A program made the translations under genes and the position numbers. The notes below the pieces were generated by a model. It worked only from the letters and a program-made list of their open reading frames with translations. It was not told the DNA's origin and ran no database searches. DNA of 64,000 bases from Papio anubis (taxonomy: Eukaryota; Chordata; Mammalia; Primates; Cercopithecidae): positions 80,191,754 through 80,255,753 of the forward strand of contig NC_044989.1 of assembly GCF_008728515.1 (NCBI RefSeq), written 5' to 3'. Within the stretch, counting starts at the first letter, position 1. Every line of letters begins with the position of its first letter. Below are positions 1 to 11,702 of this stretch, one piece after another.

Positions 1-236
1 CGGCTTCCTCCTGTCCTGGCTTTCCAGACCGAATCAATGTACATCTTACATGTATTGACTCACACCTTATGTATCCCTAAAATGTATAAAACCAACTTGT
101 GGCCCAGCCACCATGGCCACATGTTCTCAGCATCTCCTAAGGGCTGTGTCATGACCATTGGTCAGTCATATTTGGCTCAGAATAAATCTCTTCAAATATT
201 TTGCAGTTTAACTCTTTTTATGAACCATCACATTTG
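1..236 (+). mobile_element. ERV1-type LTR, 3' portion (cut by window edge)
   Basis: The sequence has the layout of a retroviral LTR end. There is a TATA-like box (tgtataaaacc, about 83-93), then a stop-rich stretch, then an AATAAA signal (about 181-186) followed by a short T-rich U5 that ends near 236. The wording resembles MER4/MER61-group gammaretrovirus-like LTRs, but I cannot fix the subfamily. No internal viral sequence follows, so it is a solo LTR or an LTR remnant. Confidence 0.5.
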
Positions 237-781
237 ACTACTAGACATCTGAGGAACTTTGGAGACCTCAAAGAATCTTAGAGATCTTCCAGCTCAGCAG
301 TTTTTAAGACTTTTGTCTGGGGAATACAGACCTCTCTGAGATTCTGAGGAAAACTAAGGATTCTCTTTCCCCCACAAACATACAGAAACACAACACACAC
401 TCAAACACATTATATACAACTTCAGTTTCCTGAATTCCCTGTGAACCACCCTTTATGGTATCTACTTTAAGAATGCCTGATCTGCTCTAATCCCCTAAAT
501 GGCCTAAGGAGGGTAAGACATTAGCTAAGCAAGCAATCCTTTCTCTTACTTCAGATAGGAAGACAATGCTATCTATTATAAATTATGTTCAATTTCTGCA
601 CTTACTGTTTAGAAGTGTCTTTCTACTTCATAAATTCATGCAACTTATACTTTGCTCATACTTGATTCAAATTTTTCTTTGTAAATATAATGAAGCATCC
701 AAAGGTAGTCTTTTCTTTGTTTTAAGCACTGACTTATAAAAACAAAGTTTTAAAAAAAGAAAAGTAATAAAGATGTATTAG
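237..781. other. No recognised feature
   Basis: AT-rich sequence with a short CA-rich patch near 385-410. I see no repeat family, exon or RNA gene here. Confidence 0.5.
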
Positions 782-1328
782 TATTACAGAAAAAGGGTCC
801 CAATCCAGACCCCAAGAGAGGGTTCTTGGATCTCATGCAAGAAAGAATTCAGGTCAAGTCCATAGAGTAAAGTAAAAGCAAGTTTATTAGAAAAGTAAAG
901 GAATAAAAGAATGACTACTCCATAGACGGAGCTAGACCTGAGGGCTGCTGGTTGCTCATTTTTATGGTTATTTCTTGATGATATGCTAGACAAGTGGTGA
1001 ATTATCCGTGCCTCCCCTTTTTATAGGATAGCTTCCTGATGTTGCCATGGCATTTGTAAACTGTCATGGCACTGGTGGGAGTGTAGCAGTGAGGACGACC
1101 GGAGATCACTCTCGTCACCATCTTGGTTTTGGTGGGTTTTAGCTGGCTTCTTTACTGCAACCTGTTTTATCAGCAAGGTCTTTAGACCTGTATCTTGTGC
1201 TAACCTCCTATCTCTTCCTATGACTTAGAATGTCTTAACCTTCTGGGAATGCAGCCCAGTAGGTTTCAGCCTTATTTTACCCAGCTCCTGTTCAAGATGG
1301 AGTTGCTCTGGTTCAAATGCCTCTGACA
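782..1328 (-). mobile_element. Solo ERV1-type LTR, antisense
   Basis: Read on the minus strand the element starts with TGTCAGAGGC (plus-strand end at 1328). It has an AATAAACTTGC polyadenylation signal (complement of 879-889) and a U5 that ends at about 782, where the terminal CA is mutated. The tract around 784-850 is the familiar U5 of a common primate ERV1 LTR. No gag, pol or env sequence flanks it. The flanking tetranucleotides ttag and ctgg do not match well, so the target duplication is eroded. Confidence 0.8.
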
Positions 1329-2051
1329 CTGGGAGCTTTAATGTATAGCCCATTTGCCAAAAACAGTACGAGACATGCTCTTATGAGATGTTGCTAATTA
1401 ATGGTTTCTTAAATATAATCGATTTTTATTTTTTACTTTTTGAAAGATCAAAAAGTATTTGATAGCTGCTTTATGTAAAACTATCTGAACTGGAAGTAAA
1501 CAAATAATAAAATGTAGCAGCTTTCTGCAGAAATTCAAATTTAAGGAAACTCTGGGGCAATTATATGTAAAACTGATTATAATTTATATCTCTGTGTGTG
1601 TAAAATAACAGTTATGAAATGGCTTCATTTGAAAGCAAAACACACAAGTAGTTAGTCCAAAATCATATATTTCTCAAATTATGAGATCCAGAGAAGCTGA
1701 AAGACTGAATTTAAACAATTTAAACTCTACATAAGAACTGTGAAATACTTTCTCTTCTTTATTGTTTACTCAATAATATTTTAAGGGAATCTAAAAATAA
1801 TCAGAACTAGCTCACTAAATCCTTTTCCTTTTACACCTACTCTGTTTAAATGGAAAAGTCTGAAATTTCATATTTGTACATGGATTTATAGTGCTTGAAG
1901 TGAAATAATATTTTCTGGTTTAGTGGCATTTATTGCTTCTCAAATCTTCAAATTTTTTAAGGTTATATTTCCAATAATTATGTTTAAGTTTATATATAAA
2001 ATGAAAATTAATAAGCAAACTTTAGAAGAGTTAGCCAACTTAAAGCACTAT
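1329..2051. other. No recognised feature
   Basis: Unique-looking AT-rich DNA between the solo LTR and the AluS. No open frame or repeat is supported. Confidence 0.5.
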
Positions 2052-2067
2052 TGCTTACCTTCTTTTA

Positions 2068-2370
2068 TTTTTATTTTTATTTTTTTTGAAGAGTGAGTTT
2101 TGCTCTTTTTGCCCAGTCTGGAGTGCAATGGTACAGTCTTGGCTCACTGTAACCTTCACCTCCAGGGTTCAAGTGATTCTCCTGTCCCAGCCTCCCAAGT
2201 AGCTGGGATCACAGGTGCACGCCACCATGCCCAGGTAATTTTTGTATTTTTAGTAGATATAGGGTTTCATCATGTTGACCAGGCTGGTCTCAAACTCCTG
2301 ACCTCAGGTGATCTGCTGCCTTGGCCTCCCAAAGTGCTGGGATTACAGGCGTGAGCCACCATGCCTGGCC
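2068..2370 (-). mobile_element. AluS, antisense
   Basis: Full-length Alu in reverse orientation. The T-rich tail is at 2068-2088 and the 5' end at 2370. It is flanked by an imperfect target-site duplication: tgcttaccttctttta at 2052-2067 and tgcttgccttccttta at 2371-2386. Several substitutions at CpG sites fit an AluS rather than an AluY. Confidence 0.93.
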
Positions 2371-2386
2371 TGCTTGCCTTCCTTTA

Positions 2387-3744
2387 CATGTGCTCTCAAC
2401 TTCAAGATTTTCTGTACCATTTAACTTGGAAGAAGATAAATTTTCTTCTCTTCCCCCAGAAATGCAGTGTAGTGATACTGGCTGTCTTCCTGCTTGGGCA
2501 GGTTGCCTAAGTACTTAATTGTTCAGTCTCTACTTAAGAATCACTTTGCTGAACAATGAAATGCAACTGCTTCTAGGGTAGAATGCAGCAGCTATTGAGC
2601 AGCATAAGCCCTACTACTGGTCAGTTGGGGCCTGGCAAGGGGAAGAGCACAAATCCATCTCCAAGAAAGGGAAGAAATTGACAGCCAATGGAATTTTTAG
2701 TTTTTGCAGATTGGCTCTGCACCAGCAATATTCTCGTTTAGTCCATGTCATCTCTTTCATAACTTTAGTGTGTTTTCTTCCTTCTTTCTTGACAGAGTTA
2801 GTTTATTATTATTGTTATTATTATTTTGGTCTTCTGCCAATTTCCCTCCCCCTTTCTAGTTAATTCCCCTAATTGTCAGCAATTTTGCTCAGTAATTTTT
2901 GGTTTCAAGTCAGCTTTCAACCAGAGTTGTCTGTTGAATATTTAGAATTAATCTTGACATTTTATGTCCCTCTGTGCTTGCTGATGGAGATTCTTTAACT
3001 TACTGAGGGAGAGTAAGTGGCTTATAGAAATCATAGGTCTGCCAGGAGCTGGAAACCGTGTGCCAGTAGTGACCAGGGACAGAATCAGAGGCTTAGAGAG
3101 CTTTCTAGTTAATTAGATTTCGTCACATGACCTTTGTGACTCAGCCAATTGCAAGAAATAATGAGACACACAAACCCAGGCCAGAGGCCTTCTGCTAGTA
3201 TATCTAGTTAGCAGAAGTGGAATCTCTACTAGGATTATGACGACAGGGCCCTTGTCAACTGCACCTTTTCCAGAAATCCCTCCTAAGCTTTCCCAATGTA
3301 AATTTATTTCTCTCTTCTCTGAACTTCTCTGGACTTCTTTCATTCTTTATACTTGGAAACTCATCACACATAATTGTGTGGATTCCTTTTGTTAAACTCT
3401 GCAGAGGAATCTTGAGTGGGAAGAGTGGCTTACCTTCTCATCCTCTAATTTTCACTCTGTCTTAATTTTTACATAAATTTGATCATTCTTTTCCCTACCA
3501 TGTTCATCTCCAGGACTTCCCTCCCTTCACTCTCATCCCCTCATCCCTCTGCTATGTTTCTCCATGTCTTCCCTGCCAACGTGTACCTTCTCAAAACACA
3601 CACACACACGCATGCATATCTCAGTACATTTAATAGAATTTGTTCATTTTCCCATCTGGATTGTAAAGAGGGTTTCTTAACTTTCGCAGATCTATCACAT
3701 TAAATTGCCTACAGTTGTTACTAAAAACTCTTGAGATATATATG
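2387..3744. other. No recognised feature apart from short microsatellites
   Basis: Contains an imperfect (TTA)n tract at about 2803-2825 and a short (CA)n at about 3595-3608. The rest looks unique and I see no coding signal. Confidence 0.45.
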
Positions 3745-3800
3745 GAATAATTCATTCAACATTTATTGAGCCTTACTTTGTGCATTTCACAGCAGCTTCT
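3745..3800 (-). repeat. Short L2/MIR 3'-end fragment
   Basis: The phrase attcattcaacatttattgagc followed by a 'tactttgtgc' block is the reverse complement of the common L2 3' terminus. It is only about 50 bp, so L2 and MIR cannot be separated. Confidence 0.4.
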
Positions 3801-4261
3801 TGCCAGGAAGAAACCTATGTATTTTGAAGTTCTAGTGTTAAACAACTGTATTTTAGCTTTATGATTAAATTAAAATGGGGATTAAGTTTTTCTTCTGCTC
3901 ATATTGAAATAAGTGACTGGAATAGATCAGGGTTTATGTGGACAGGAATCTCACTTAGCAAACAGTAGGCTGATGATTGACAGCACAGTCACCCTCTCTC
4001 TGTTCCTCAAACCCCACTTCCAGTGGTCATGTCTTAGGACAAGACACTTATTCAGAACCAGAACTGGCTTTATGCTGCTAATTCTTAATATTCCACAGGC
4101 TTATTGTTGGTTAAAGACCTGCATATTGAAATGCCTCTAAGTTAAGGTTGATATATTCCCCAACCCTAAAGGCTGTAGTTCCCCTGGGCACAGTTATGAC
4201 CACAGGAACTTCTCTTGTAACACTCAACCTGCAGGTAATTTATCTAACTTATGATTTTATT

Positions 4262-4575
4262 TAGCAGCTCTACCCTGGTGACTCTTACATTTAAACCTTT
4301 GCCTGTATCTTTCCTGAGAACTACAGACTCACATATCCAACTGCCTACTAGATAGCTCTGTTGGGGTGTCTAGAAGGCATATCAAACTTAAGAAGTTCAA
4401 AGCCAAATTCCTGTTTTTTCTCCCCAAACGTGCTCTTGCTCCAGTTTTCTGTATATCAATTCTAATTTCTCACGTTGTATTTGGAGTCATACTCAACTCC
4501 TCTCTCTAATAACCCTCATCTTTTCTATCTTCAAACTCTTGGCTCTACCTTCCATATATACTCAGAATTAGTAGA
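4262..4575 (+). mobile_element. L2 fragment (5' part, split by L1)
   Basis: Matches the L2 body around the phrase 'agactcacatatccaactgcctac' and the following block on small-peptide-poor, C/T-rich sequence. It resumes after the L1 insertion at about 4900, so both parts are one L2 copy. Its divergence is high, as expected for an element more than 100 million years old. Confidence 0.7.
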
Positions 4576-4589
4576 ATGTAATATATTCA

Positions 4590-4893
4590 ATTGATGGCAT
4601 ATTATGTAGCAGAGAACAAAATACATATATATATATATATATAAACATGGATGAATCTCATAAATGTAATGTTGAAAAAAAGCAGTGAGACACAAATATG
4701 CAACCCATGCTTTTATCTATATAAAGGAAAAAAACAGGCAAAACTTACTTATGCTACTAGAAGTCAGGTTGCCCTTGAAGCTTAGTGACTGGAAGGCACT
4801 GTATGGGAGCTTCCAGATGTTTACTTGGTCAAAATTAAGCTATATATTGATCATATGTGTACTTTTTTGTATATGATACCTCTGTAAAAATAG
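4590..4893 (+). mobile_element. L1M 3' end inserted in L2
   Basis: The 3' end of an old L1. It contains the 'aaacatggatgaatctcataaa' block, an 'aacaggcaaaact' block and a 'agtgactggaaggcac' block, and it ends near ctctgtaaaaatag. An AT microsatellite (4622-4644) has expanded inside it. It interrupts an L2 read on the same strand, so the L1 is the younger of the two. Confidence 0.7.
4622..4644. repeat. (AT)n microsatellite
   Basis: About 11 AT units inside the L1M 3' end. Confidence 0.9.
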
Positions 4894-4899
4894 TATGGA

Positions 4900-5621
4900 C
4901 TTGCCTTTCTACCTCTCTGATCCAAACAACACCATCTCTTAACCGGATCCTGGGGATGCCCTCCTATTTGCTTCTCTTTCTACACCATGCTCTTCTCAGT
5001 GTGTAGCCAGAGTGATCTTCTAATATGTAACTGTTTTTGTGCCACTTCTGTTCAGAAGTTGCCAATGGCTTTCCATCTTTTGCAAGGTAGAAGCCAAAGG
5101 CCTTACAGGCCCCACCTGTTCTATACTGTACTCAGTTCTCTGGATTCACTTCCTCTTGCTCAAGTCCCTCCTTTCTGTGCTCCAGCCACATTGACCACAC
5201 AGTTCATTGATGCCAACCATCTTTCATCCTCAGGACATTTCTGCTGTCTTGTGACACTAACTTAAGTGCTCTGTCCCTAAATGCATTTAGGGTTTGCTCC
5301 CTCAGGCATTCTACTCTCTGCTGTAGTTTTTTCTTGCCAGCAAGGCCTCCCATGACCATTCTGTATGAAATAGCACCTCTGCTGATCTCACCCATGTTAA
5401 CACACTTTGTTTTTTTCCACAGGAAAATGATTCTGTGAACAGCTGTATTTCTAATTTGTTATCCGTTATTTTTCTATCTTTTCCAGAATATTGAATCCAC
5501 GAGGGCAGGGATATTTAGTGTGTGTTTGTTTGGTGCCTGCCTTTTTGTATTTTCACTGCCTAGAGAAGTGCCTGACACAGCTAGCTGGACTTTAGTGAAT
5601 ATTTGTTGAATAAATAAAAAC
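4900..5621 (+). mobile_element. L2, 3' part
   Basis: Continuation of the L2 begun at 4262. It has the 'cagccacattgaccacac' region, the 'gagggcaggga' block at about 5500-5512, and the diagnostic L2 terminus (gaatatttgttgaataaat) at 5598-5616. Short reading frames here are chance products of C/T-rich L2 sequence. Confidence 0.85.
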
Positions 5622-7165
5622 AACTGGGAAACAGGTACTCCATTGTAACTGAGAAAATGGGCAAGAACTACAGTACTTACTAGATCCTGTGATATGGTAT
5701 TTCTAACTTTAAAAGAAAAAAATTAAAGAAATAGCCACTTGCATGATATTATTTGTATGCTCTTTACAATTGCTATATACAAATGCTAACAAAAGGGAAA
5801 ACTCAGCTAAATTATTCTAAATTGAGGGAAGAAGGAGGTGGGCAGGAGAGAAGATCCCAATCTCCTGTTAAGGGTGGTCTTGCATATTCCATAGGGAAGC
5901 ACATTGTTATTGATTGGAAGGGGTCTTATCCCATTTCCCATGTTGAAATATGAAAATGTTTGGAAAAACACCAACAGGTGCTTCAGTATGATTTAATACA
6001 TATGGAAAACAGATGACCATGTTAACATGAAATGATATTTAAGTAGAAAAGCAGAATGAAGAATAGTAAGTAGACATGGGTTATATTCTTTTTATTTTAT
6101 TCATTAACATTAATAAAGGTGGAAAGAATAAGATGTAAGTTTTATTTTTGACTCAAAATACAGGGCTTCAGCTGATAAATTTTCCAGTAGAAAAAGACCT
6201 TTTTTTCCCCCAATTTTACACATGTACTATAAAATGTAAGGTAATGGATTAAACACACCCTGCTTTAAGATTTACTGTTGAAACGCATATCATATTTTTG
6301 CCTCAAGAATAAATGAATTAAGTAGAGGAATTTTTTGTCTTTTTTGGATGTGTTGGGGGAATAGGCATTCTTTCCAGAAGAGTGGGCAGAGGTGAAACCA
6401 GTTGCCACACTTTAATTATAATGATAGTAGACTCTCTTCAGGTACCTTAGAATACACTAAGAAATTCAGCTGAGATTTACCTGTCTTCAGCTAAGATTTA
6501 CCCTGCAACACTAGAGAACTTTCTAGAGGAGTACCTTCCCATACCTATTTAATTGTGGTGCTTACTAATATGTCATTCAGCAACAATTTCTTATAAGTAC
6601 TCCCCAACCTGCTACTTTTTGCTTCATTTCCCATTGTCTAACAAATTTAATTTCACAGGATTTCTCAATCTGACAACCCATTGTCACCAAATAAATACAA
6701 TCATTCCTGCCTCTGAACTGTTTATCCATCTGGAAACTTCACTTTGCTCCTTTCTTACTTTAAATGCCCATTTTTGTCTTCAGGACGTTGAATGATCCAT
6801 CAAATCCAATCCCTCAACATGCCTTGGCATTATCTCCCCTATAACCTCACTCATTCCTGCCTCTGTGTTCTTCACCCTTATGGAAAACTCATTTTAATTA
6901 ATTATAAAAAATTATGTCCAAAACCAGTAAGATGACTTCCTTGAAAAAGGTGCTAAGTGATCCTAGCTTCAAAATAATCACCACCTTTCTTTGTATTGCC
7001 ATGATTTTAAAAATAAATTATAGTATTGCACACTGTATTTACTTCATTTGCTTTTGTCTTTATATACTTATAACTTTTTTCCACTTTCTATTTTTGCAGC
7101 TTCATAAAAAATTGAGATCATATGATCTGATCTTTGTTGTTGTTGTTGTTGTTCCTAATATATTC
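5622..7165. other. No recognised feature apart from (TTG)n
   Basis: AT-rich, unique-looking DNA. A (TTG)n tract of six units lies at about 7134-7152, immediately before the L1 poly(A) end. Confidence 0.45.
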
Positions 7166-9504
7166 CTTTTTTAAATATATACTTTAAGTTCTAGGGTACA
7201 TGTGGTACACCCATTAACTTGTCATTTACATTAGGTATATCTCCTAATGCTATCCCTCCCCTCTCCCCCAATAGGCCCCAGTGTGTGATGTTCCCCTTCC
7301 TGTGTCCAAGTGATCTCAATGTTCAATTCCCACCTGTGAGTGAGAACATGCCATGTTTGGTTTTCTGTTCTTGTGATAGTTTGCTGAAAATGATGGTTTC
7401 CACAGCTGCATCCATGTCCCTACAAAGGACATGAACTCATCCATTTTTATGGCTGCATAGTATTCCATGGTGTATATGTGCCACATTTTCTTAATCCAGT
7501 CTGTCACTGATGGACATTTGGGTTGATTCCAAGTCTTTACTATTGTGAATGGTGCCACAATAAGCATACGTGTGCATGTGTCTTTATAGCAGCATGATTT
7601 ATAATCCTTTCGGTATATACCAAAAGATTATATATATAATGGGATGGCTGGGTCAAATGGTATTTCTAGCTCTAGATCCTTGAGGAATCGCCATATTGTC
7701 TTCCACAGTGGTTGAACTACTTTACAGTCCCTCCAACAGTGTAAAAGTGTTCCTATTTCTCCACATCCTCTCCAGCACCTGTTGTTTCCTGACTTTTTAA
7801 TGATTGCCATTCTAACTGGTGTGAGATGGTATCTCATTGTGGTTTTGATTTGCATTTCTCTGATGGTGAGTGATGATGAGCATTTTTTCATGTGTCTGTT
7901 GGCTGTATGAATGTCTTCTTTTGAGAAGTGTCTGTTCATATCCTTTGCCCACTTTTTGATGGGGTTGTTTGTTTTTTTCTTGTAAATTTGTTTGAGTTCT
8001 TTGTAGGTTCTGGATGCTAGCCCCTTGTCAGATGAATAGATTGCAAAAATTTTCTCCCATTCTGTAGGTTGCCTGTTCACTCTGATGGTAGTTTATTTTG
8101 CTGTGCAGAAGTTCTTTAGTTTAATTAGATCCCATTTGTCAATTTTGGCTTTTGTTGCGCTTGCTTTTTGTGTGTTAGACATGAAATCCTTGCCCATGCC
8201 TATGTCCTAAATGGTATTAGCTAGCTTTTCTTCTAGGGTTTTTATGGTTTTAGGTTTAACATTTAAGTCTCTAATCCATCTTGAATTAATTTTCGTATAA
8301 GGAGTAAGGAAAGGATCCAGTTTCAGCATTCTACTTATAGCTAGCCAATTTTCCCAGCACCATTTATTAAATAGGGAATCCTTTCCCCATTTCTTGTTTT
8401 TGTCAGGTTTGTTAAAGATCAGATGGCTGTAGATGTGTGGTATTATTTCTGAGGACTCTGTTCGGTTCCATTGGTCTCTGTTTTTGTACCAGTCCCATGC
8501 TGTTCTGGTTACTGTAGCCTTGTAGTATAGTTTGAAGTCAGGCAGCATGATGCCTCCAGCTTTGTTCTTTTGGCTTAGGATTGTCTTGGCAATGTGGGGT
8601 CTTTTTTGGTTCCATATGAACTTTAAAGCAGTTTTTTCCAATTCTGTGAAGAAAGTCATTGGTAGCTTGATGGGGATGGCATTGAATCTATAAATTACCT
8701 TGAGCAGTATGGCCATTTTCATATTGATTTTTCCTATCCATGAGCATGGTATGTTCTTCCATTTGTTTGTGTCCTCTTTTATTTCACTGAGCAGTGGTTT
8801 GTAGTTCTCCTTGACGAGGTCCTTCACATCCCTTGTAAGTTGGATTCCTAGGTATTTTATTCTCTTTGAAGCAATTGTGAATGGGAGTTCATTCATGATT
8901 TGGCTCTCATTTGTCTGTTACTGGTGTATAAGAATGCTTGTGATTTTTGCACATTGATTTTGTATCCTGAGACTTTGCTGAAGTTGTTTATCAGCTTAAG
9001 GAGATTTTGGGCTGAGACGATGGGGTTTTCTAAATATACAATCATGTCATCTGCAAACAGGGACAATTTAACTTCTTCTTTTCCTAATTGAATACCCTTT
9101 ATTTCTTTCTCTTGCCGGATTGTTGTATCTCTGCCAGCCTTTGTTATCAGGATGATGCTGGTCTCATAAAATGAGTTAGGGAGGATTCCCTCTTTTTCTG
9201 TTGATTGGAATAGTTTCAGAAGGCGTGGTACCAGCTCCTCCTTGTACCTCTGGTAGAATTCGGCTGTGAATCATCTGCTCCTGGACATTTTTTTGGTTGG
9301 TAGGTTATCAATTATTGCCTCAATTTCAGAGCCTGTTATTGGTCTATTCAGGGGTTCAACTTCTTCCTGGTTTAGTCTTGGGAGAGTGTATGTGTCCAGG
9401 AATTTATCCATTTCTTCTAGGTTTTCTAGTTTATTTGCATAGAGGTGTTTATAGTATTCTCTGATGGTAGTTTGTATTTCTATGGAGTCGGTGGTGATAT
9501 CCCC
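7166..9504 (-). mobile_element. L1PA-type L1, 5'-truncated, antisense
   Basis: The minus-strand element begins at the right, inside ORF2, and ends at the left with the L1 3' UTR and A-tail (T-rich on plus at 7166-7171). The 3' UTR has a deletion around 7200-7210: the usual block between 'gtacatgtg' and 'cacccattaact' is missing. Similarity to young primate L1 is high. The 5' end stops exactly at the T-tail of an AluY at about 9505, and no L1 sequence resumes beyond that Alu. Confidence 0.95.
7316..9504 (-). pseudogene. L1 ORF2 relic (reverse transcriptase and C-terminal part)
   Basis: This is the decayed second half of the L1 ORF2 protein gene, which in live elements encodes endonuclease, reverse transcriptase and a cysteine-rich C-terminus for target-primed reverse transcription. 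Visible on the minus strand are the RT catalytic box FADD (codons at 9046-9057), a 229-codon open stretch (8207-8896) with the LGIQL, FIWNQKR and WCWENW landmarks, and the C-terminal CWRGCGEIGTLLHCWRDC cysteine/histidine cluster (about 7710-7790). It is dead. There is an in-frame TAG at 8207-8209, an in-frame TAA at 8093-8095, a TAA at 7628-7630 and a frame change near 7400. The endonuclease domain and most of the upstream RT are absent because of the 5' truncation. Confidence 0.93.
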
Positions 9505-9821
9505 TTTTTTTTTCTTTCTTTCTTTTTTTTTTTTTTTTGAGATGGAGTCTCGCTCTGTCGCCCAGGCTGGAGTGCAGTGGCCGGATCTCAGCTCACTGCA
9601 AGCTCCGCCTCCCGGGTTTACGCCATTCTCCTGCCTCAGCCTCCCGAGTAGCTGGGACTACAGGCGCCCGCCACCTCGCCCGGCTAGTTTTGTGTATTTT
9701 TTTAGTAGAGACGGGGTTTCACTGTGTTAGCCAGGATGGTCTCGATCTCCTGACCTCGTGATCCGCCCGTCTCGGCCTCCCAAAGTGCTGGGATTACAGG
9801 CCTGAGCCACCGCGCCCGGCC
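9505..9821 (-). mobile_element. Young AluY of Old World monkey type, antisense
   Basis: Full-length Alu in reverse orientation with a T/C-rich tail at 9505-9538 and a nearly intact CpG-rich body. It carries variants that I associate with cercopithecoid AluY (AluYRa-like): cacctcgcccggcta at about 9672 and ccgcccgtctcggcc near 9764. The left flank is L1 and the right flank is not, and I see no convincing target-site duplication. Confidence 0.93.
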
Positions 9822-10014
9822 CCGGTTGTGATCTTTATAGTACTAAAGTGCTATACAATTAGAGGAGCCCAGTGAGTTAGCCGAGACTTTTTGTACATAA
9901 TGCAGAAGACATGGGGAGGAGCAGTAAAGATGAGCTTAGTAGGGTTGTTTGTATTGTTCATAAAAGATGAAGTAAGCAAGTTGGTTAATTTAACAATATC
10001 AGAGTTATTATCAT

Positions 10015-10500
10015 TGTGTTCGTTTCCTATTGCTACTGCAACATGTTACTACCCGCTTATTGGCTTAAACAACATTAATTTATTATCTTATAGTTCTGAA
10101 AGTCAGAAGTTTAAACTCAGTTTCACATGCTAAAGTCAAGATGTTGGCAGGCTGGTTCCTTCTGGGAAGTGTCAGCGAGAATTTATTTCCTTGCCTTTTC
10201 CAACTTTTAGAGGCTACTGTCTTCCTTGTTTCATGGCCCCTTTTTTGCAATGGCATCACTCCTTCCTCTGCTACCATTGTCACATTTCCTTTTATCTATT
10301 GATCCTCTTTCCTCTGTCTTATAAAGACCCTTCGAATGACACTGGGCCCACCTAGTCAATCCTGAAAATCTTCCCCTCTCCAGACCTATAGTTTAACCAC
10401 ATATGCACGATGCCTTTTGCTTTATAAGGTAACAAATTCTCGGGTTACGAGTATGAGGACATGGACATTTTGGAGGAGGGTCATTATTTTGGCTATCACA
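10015..10500 (-). mobile_element. MLT1-type MaLR LTR, antisense
   Basis: The plus strand reads the reverse of an MLT1 LTR. It starts tgtgttcgtttcctattgc, passes through the 'cttaaacaacattaatttatt' and 'agttctgaaagtcagaagt' blocks, and ends with ggctatcaca at 10500. It is strongly diverged and is a solo LTR. Confidence 0.8.
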
Positions 10501-11134
10501 ATCCCTACTGGTGCCAATCTTACTCACTTAAATGAATGTGAAAGAGGTTACCCTGAGTACACTAGAGGGTATGTCCGATGTGTGGATTTTATCCCTAGGG
10601 CATGTCACTACAGACAAATAGTTTGAGATCTTCTCTTTTGTGTCAAGAAGTTTGGAAACTATCTGTTAGGCAATGGTGAATTCTCAGTGCTTTCCAAGCA
10701 GGTAAAGAACCTGCTCAGTTCTATATTTTAGAAAAATAACTGATCGCAGAATGAGATTGATGGGAGCTCAGACTCGCATGGCGGAAAGCCTAAACTCAGA
10801 AATAATGGCAATGGAATTGGAGTGCAGGCAGATGTTGCAGAGACATTTCAGAGAGGATCCTGTGTGGACTTGGAAGTTTTTGCAGAGAGGTAAGAATATA
10901 GAGGATACCTTTTGAAGTTTTTAGCTTAGGTGGCAATATAAGAAATGACAGCGTTAATGAGTTTGAATAAATTCAGTTATAAACACCTATGAGAAATGTC
11001 TCTGTCAGCTTCAGAATCAGAGGTTGGCAGTTATGTTGCAGAAAACATACTGCACTCAGATTTACAAATATGTATTTGGACTTAACTGGAAAGGTTAAGA
11101 GACACCTACTTCCGTGAGAGGACTCAAGAGTGGT
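10501..11134. other. No recognised feature
   Basis: Unique-looking sequence between the MLT1 LTR and a degenerate CATG/ACAT-rich tract. No supported gene. Confidence 0.45.
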
Positions 11135-11225
11135 TGCATGCATGCACAAATACATGTCCATATGCATACATGTATACCTCCAAACATACATATGTATACA
11201 TGCACATACATCCATGCACACAATT
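11135..11225. repeat. Degenerate (ACATGC/ATACAT)n low-complexity tract
   Basis: Repeated gcatgcat, atacatgt and catacat words over about 90 bp, with no exact period. It is an old eroded microsatellite. Confidence 0.75.
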
Positions 11226-11518
11226 TACTAACCTTAGCGAGCAGGGCATAATAGCATAAATCATCAAAACTTCCAGGTATCAGTGCTGTTTTGAATACAG
11301 ATATTGCTTACATTTCAGTCTGTGCAGGCTCAAACTCATTTTATAATTTTGGTTCGCATGCATTCCATACTTAGTCTCATCTAAATGTAAAAGAAACACA
11401 AAGCAATTGGAAAAAATAAATCATTTGCAATACAAAATCGTGAAGTTATTTCTTGCTCTCAAAGAGTTTAATGGTAAGATAAACACATGTAATAATGATA
11501 CACCATGTCAGCTGTTAA

Positions 11519-11702
11519 AAATAATAATAGCTAATATTTACTAAGATTAAACCTTATGAGCTCAGCACTGCTTAGTCTTTTAAATATGTTAACTAAATGT
11601 TACAATCATCATATAAGGTGGACATTGTGTGTAAAGTACACAACAGAGAAAAGGGTAACAGCTTTATTCTAGTCACGAGTCAAACCTGTGTGAGTCAAGG
11701 AA
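11519..11702 (-). mobile_element. MIR SINE
   Basis: Reverse complement of MIR. The landmarks are ataatagctaatatttact, ctcagcactgcttagtctttt, the 'aggtggacattgtgtg' core region and the 'agtcaaacctgtgtga' tail. It is diverged, as usual for this family. Confidence 0.7.

Noticed and set aside
4987..5395. Frames on both strands near an apparent C-rich block
   Set aside because: The block is an L2 3' region, and the frames are in opposite orientations with no conserved motif.
8207..8896. 229-codon frame as a cellular gene
   Set aside because: It is plainly L1 ORF2 (LGIQL, FIWNQKR, WCWENW) with in-frame stops on its 3' side.
9536..9761. Alu-derived frames (also at 2100, 28564, 31183, 40675, 48879 and 57292) as exons
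   Set aside because: These are translations of Alu bodies. Alu exonisation is known, but no flanking splice evidence can be seen here.
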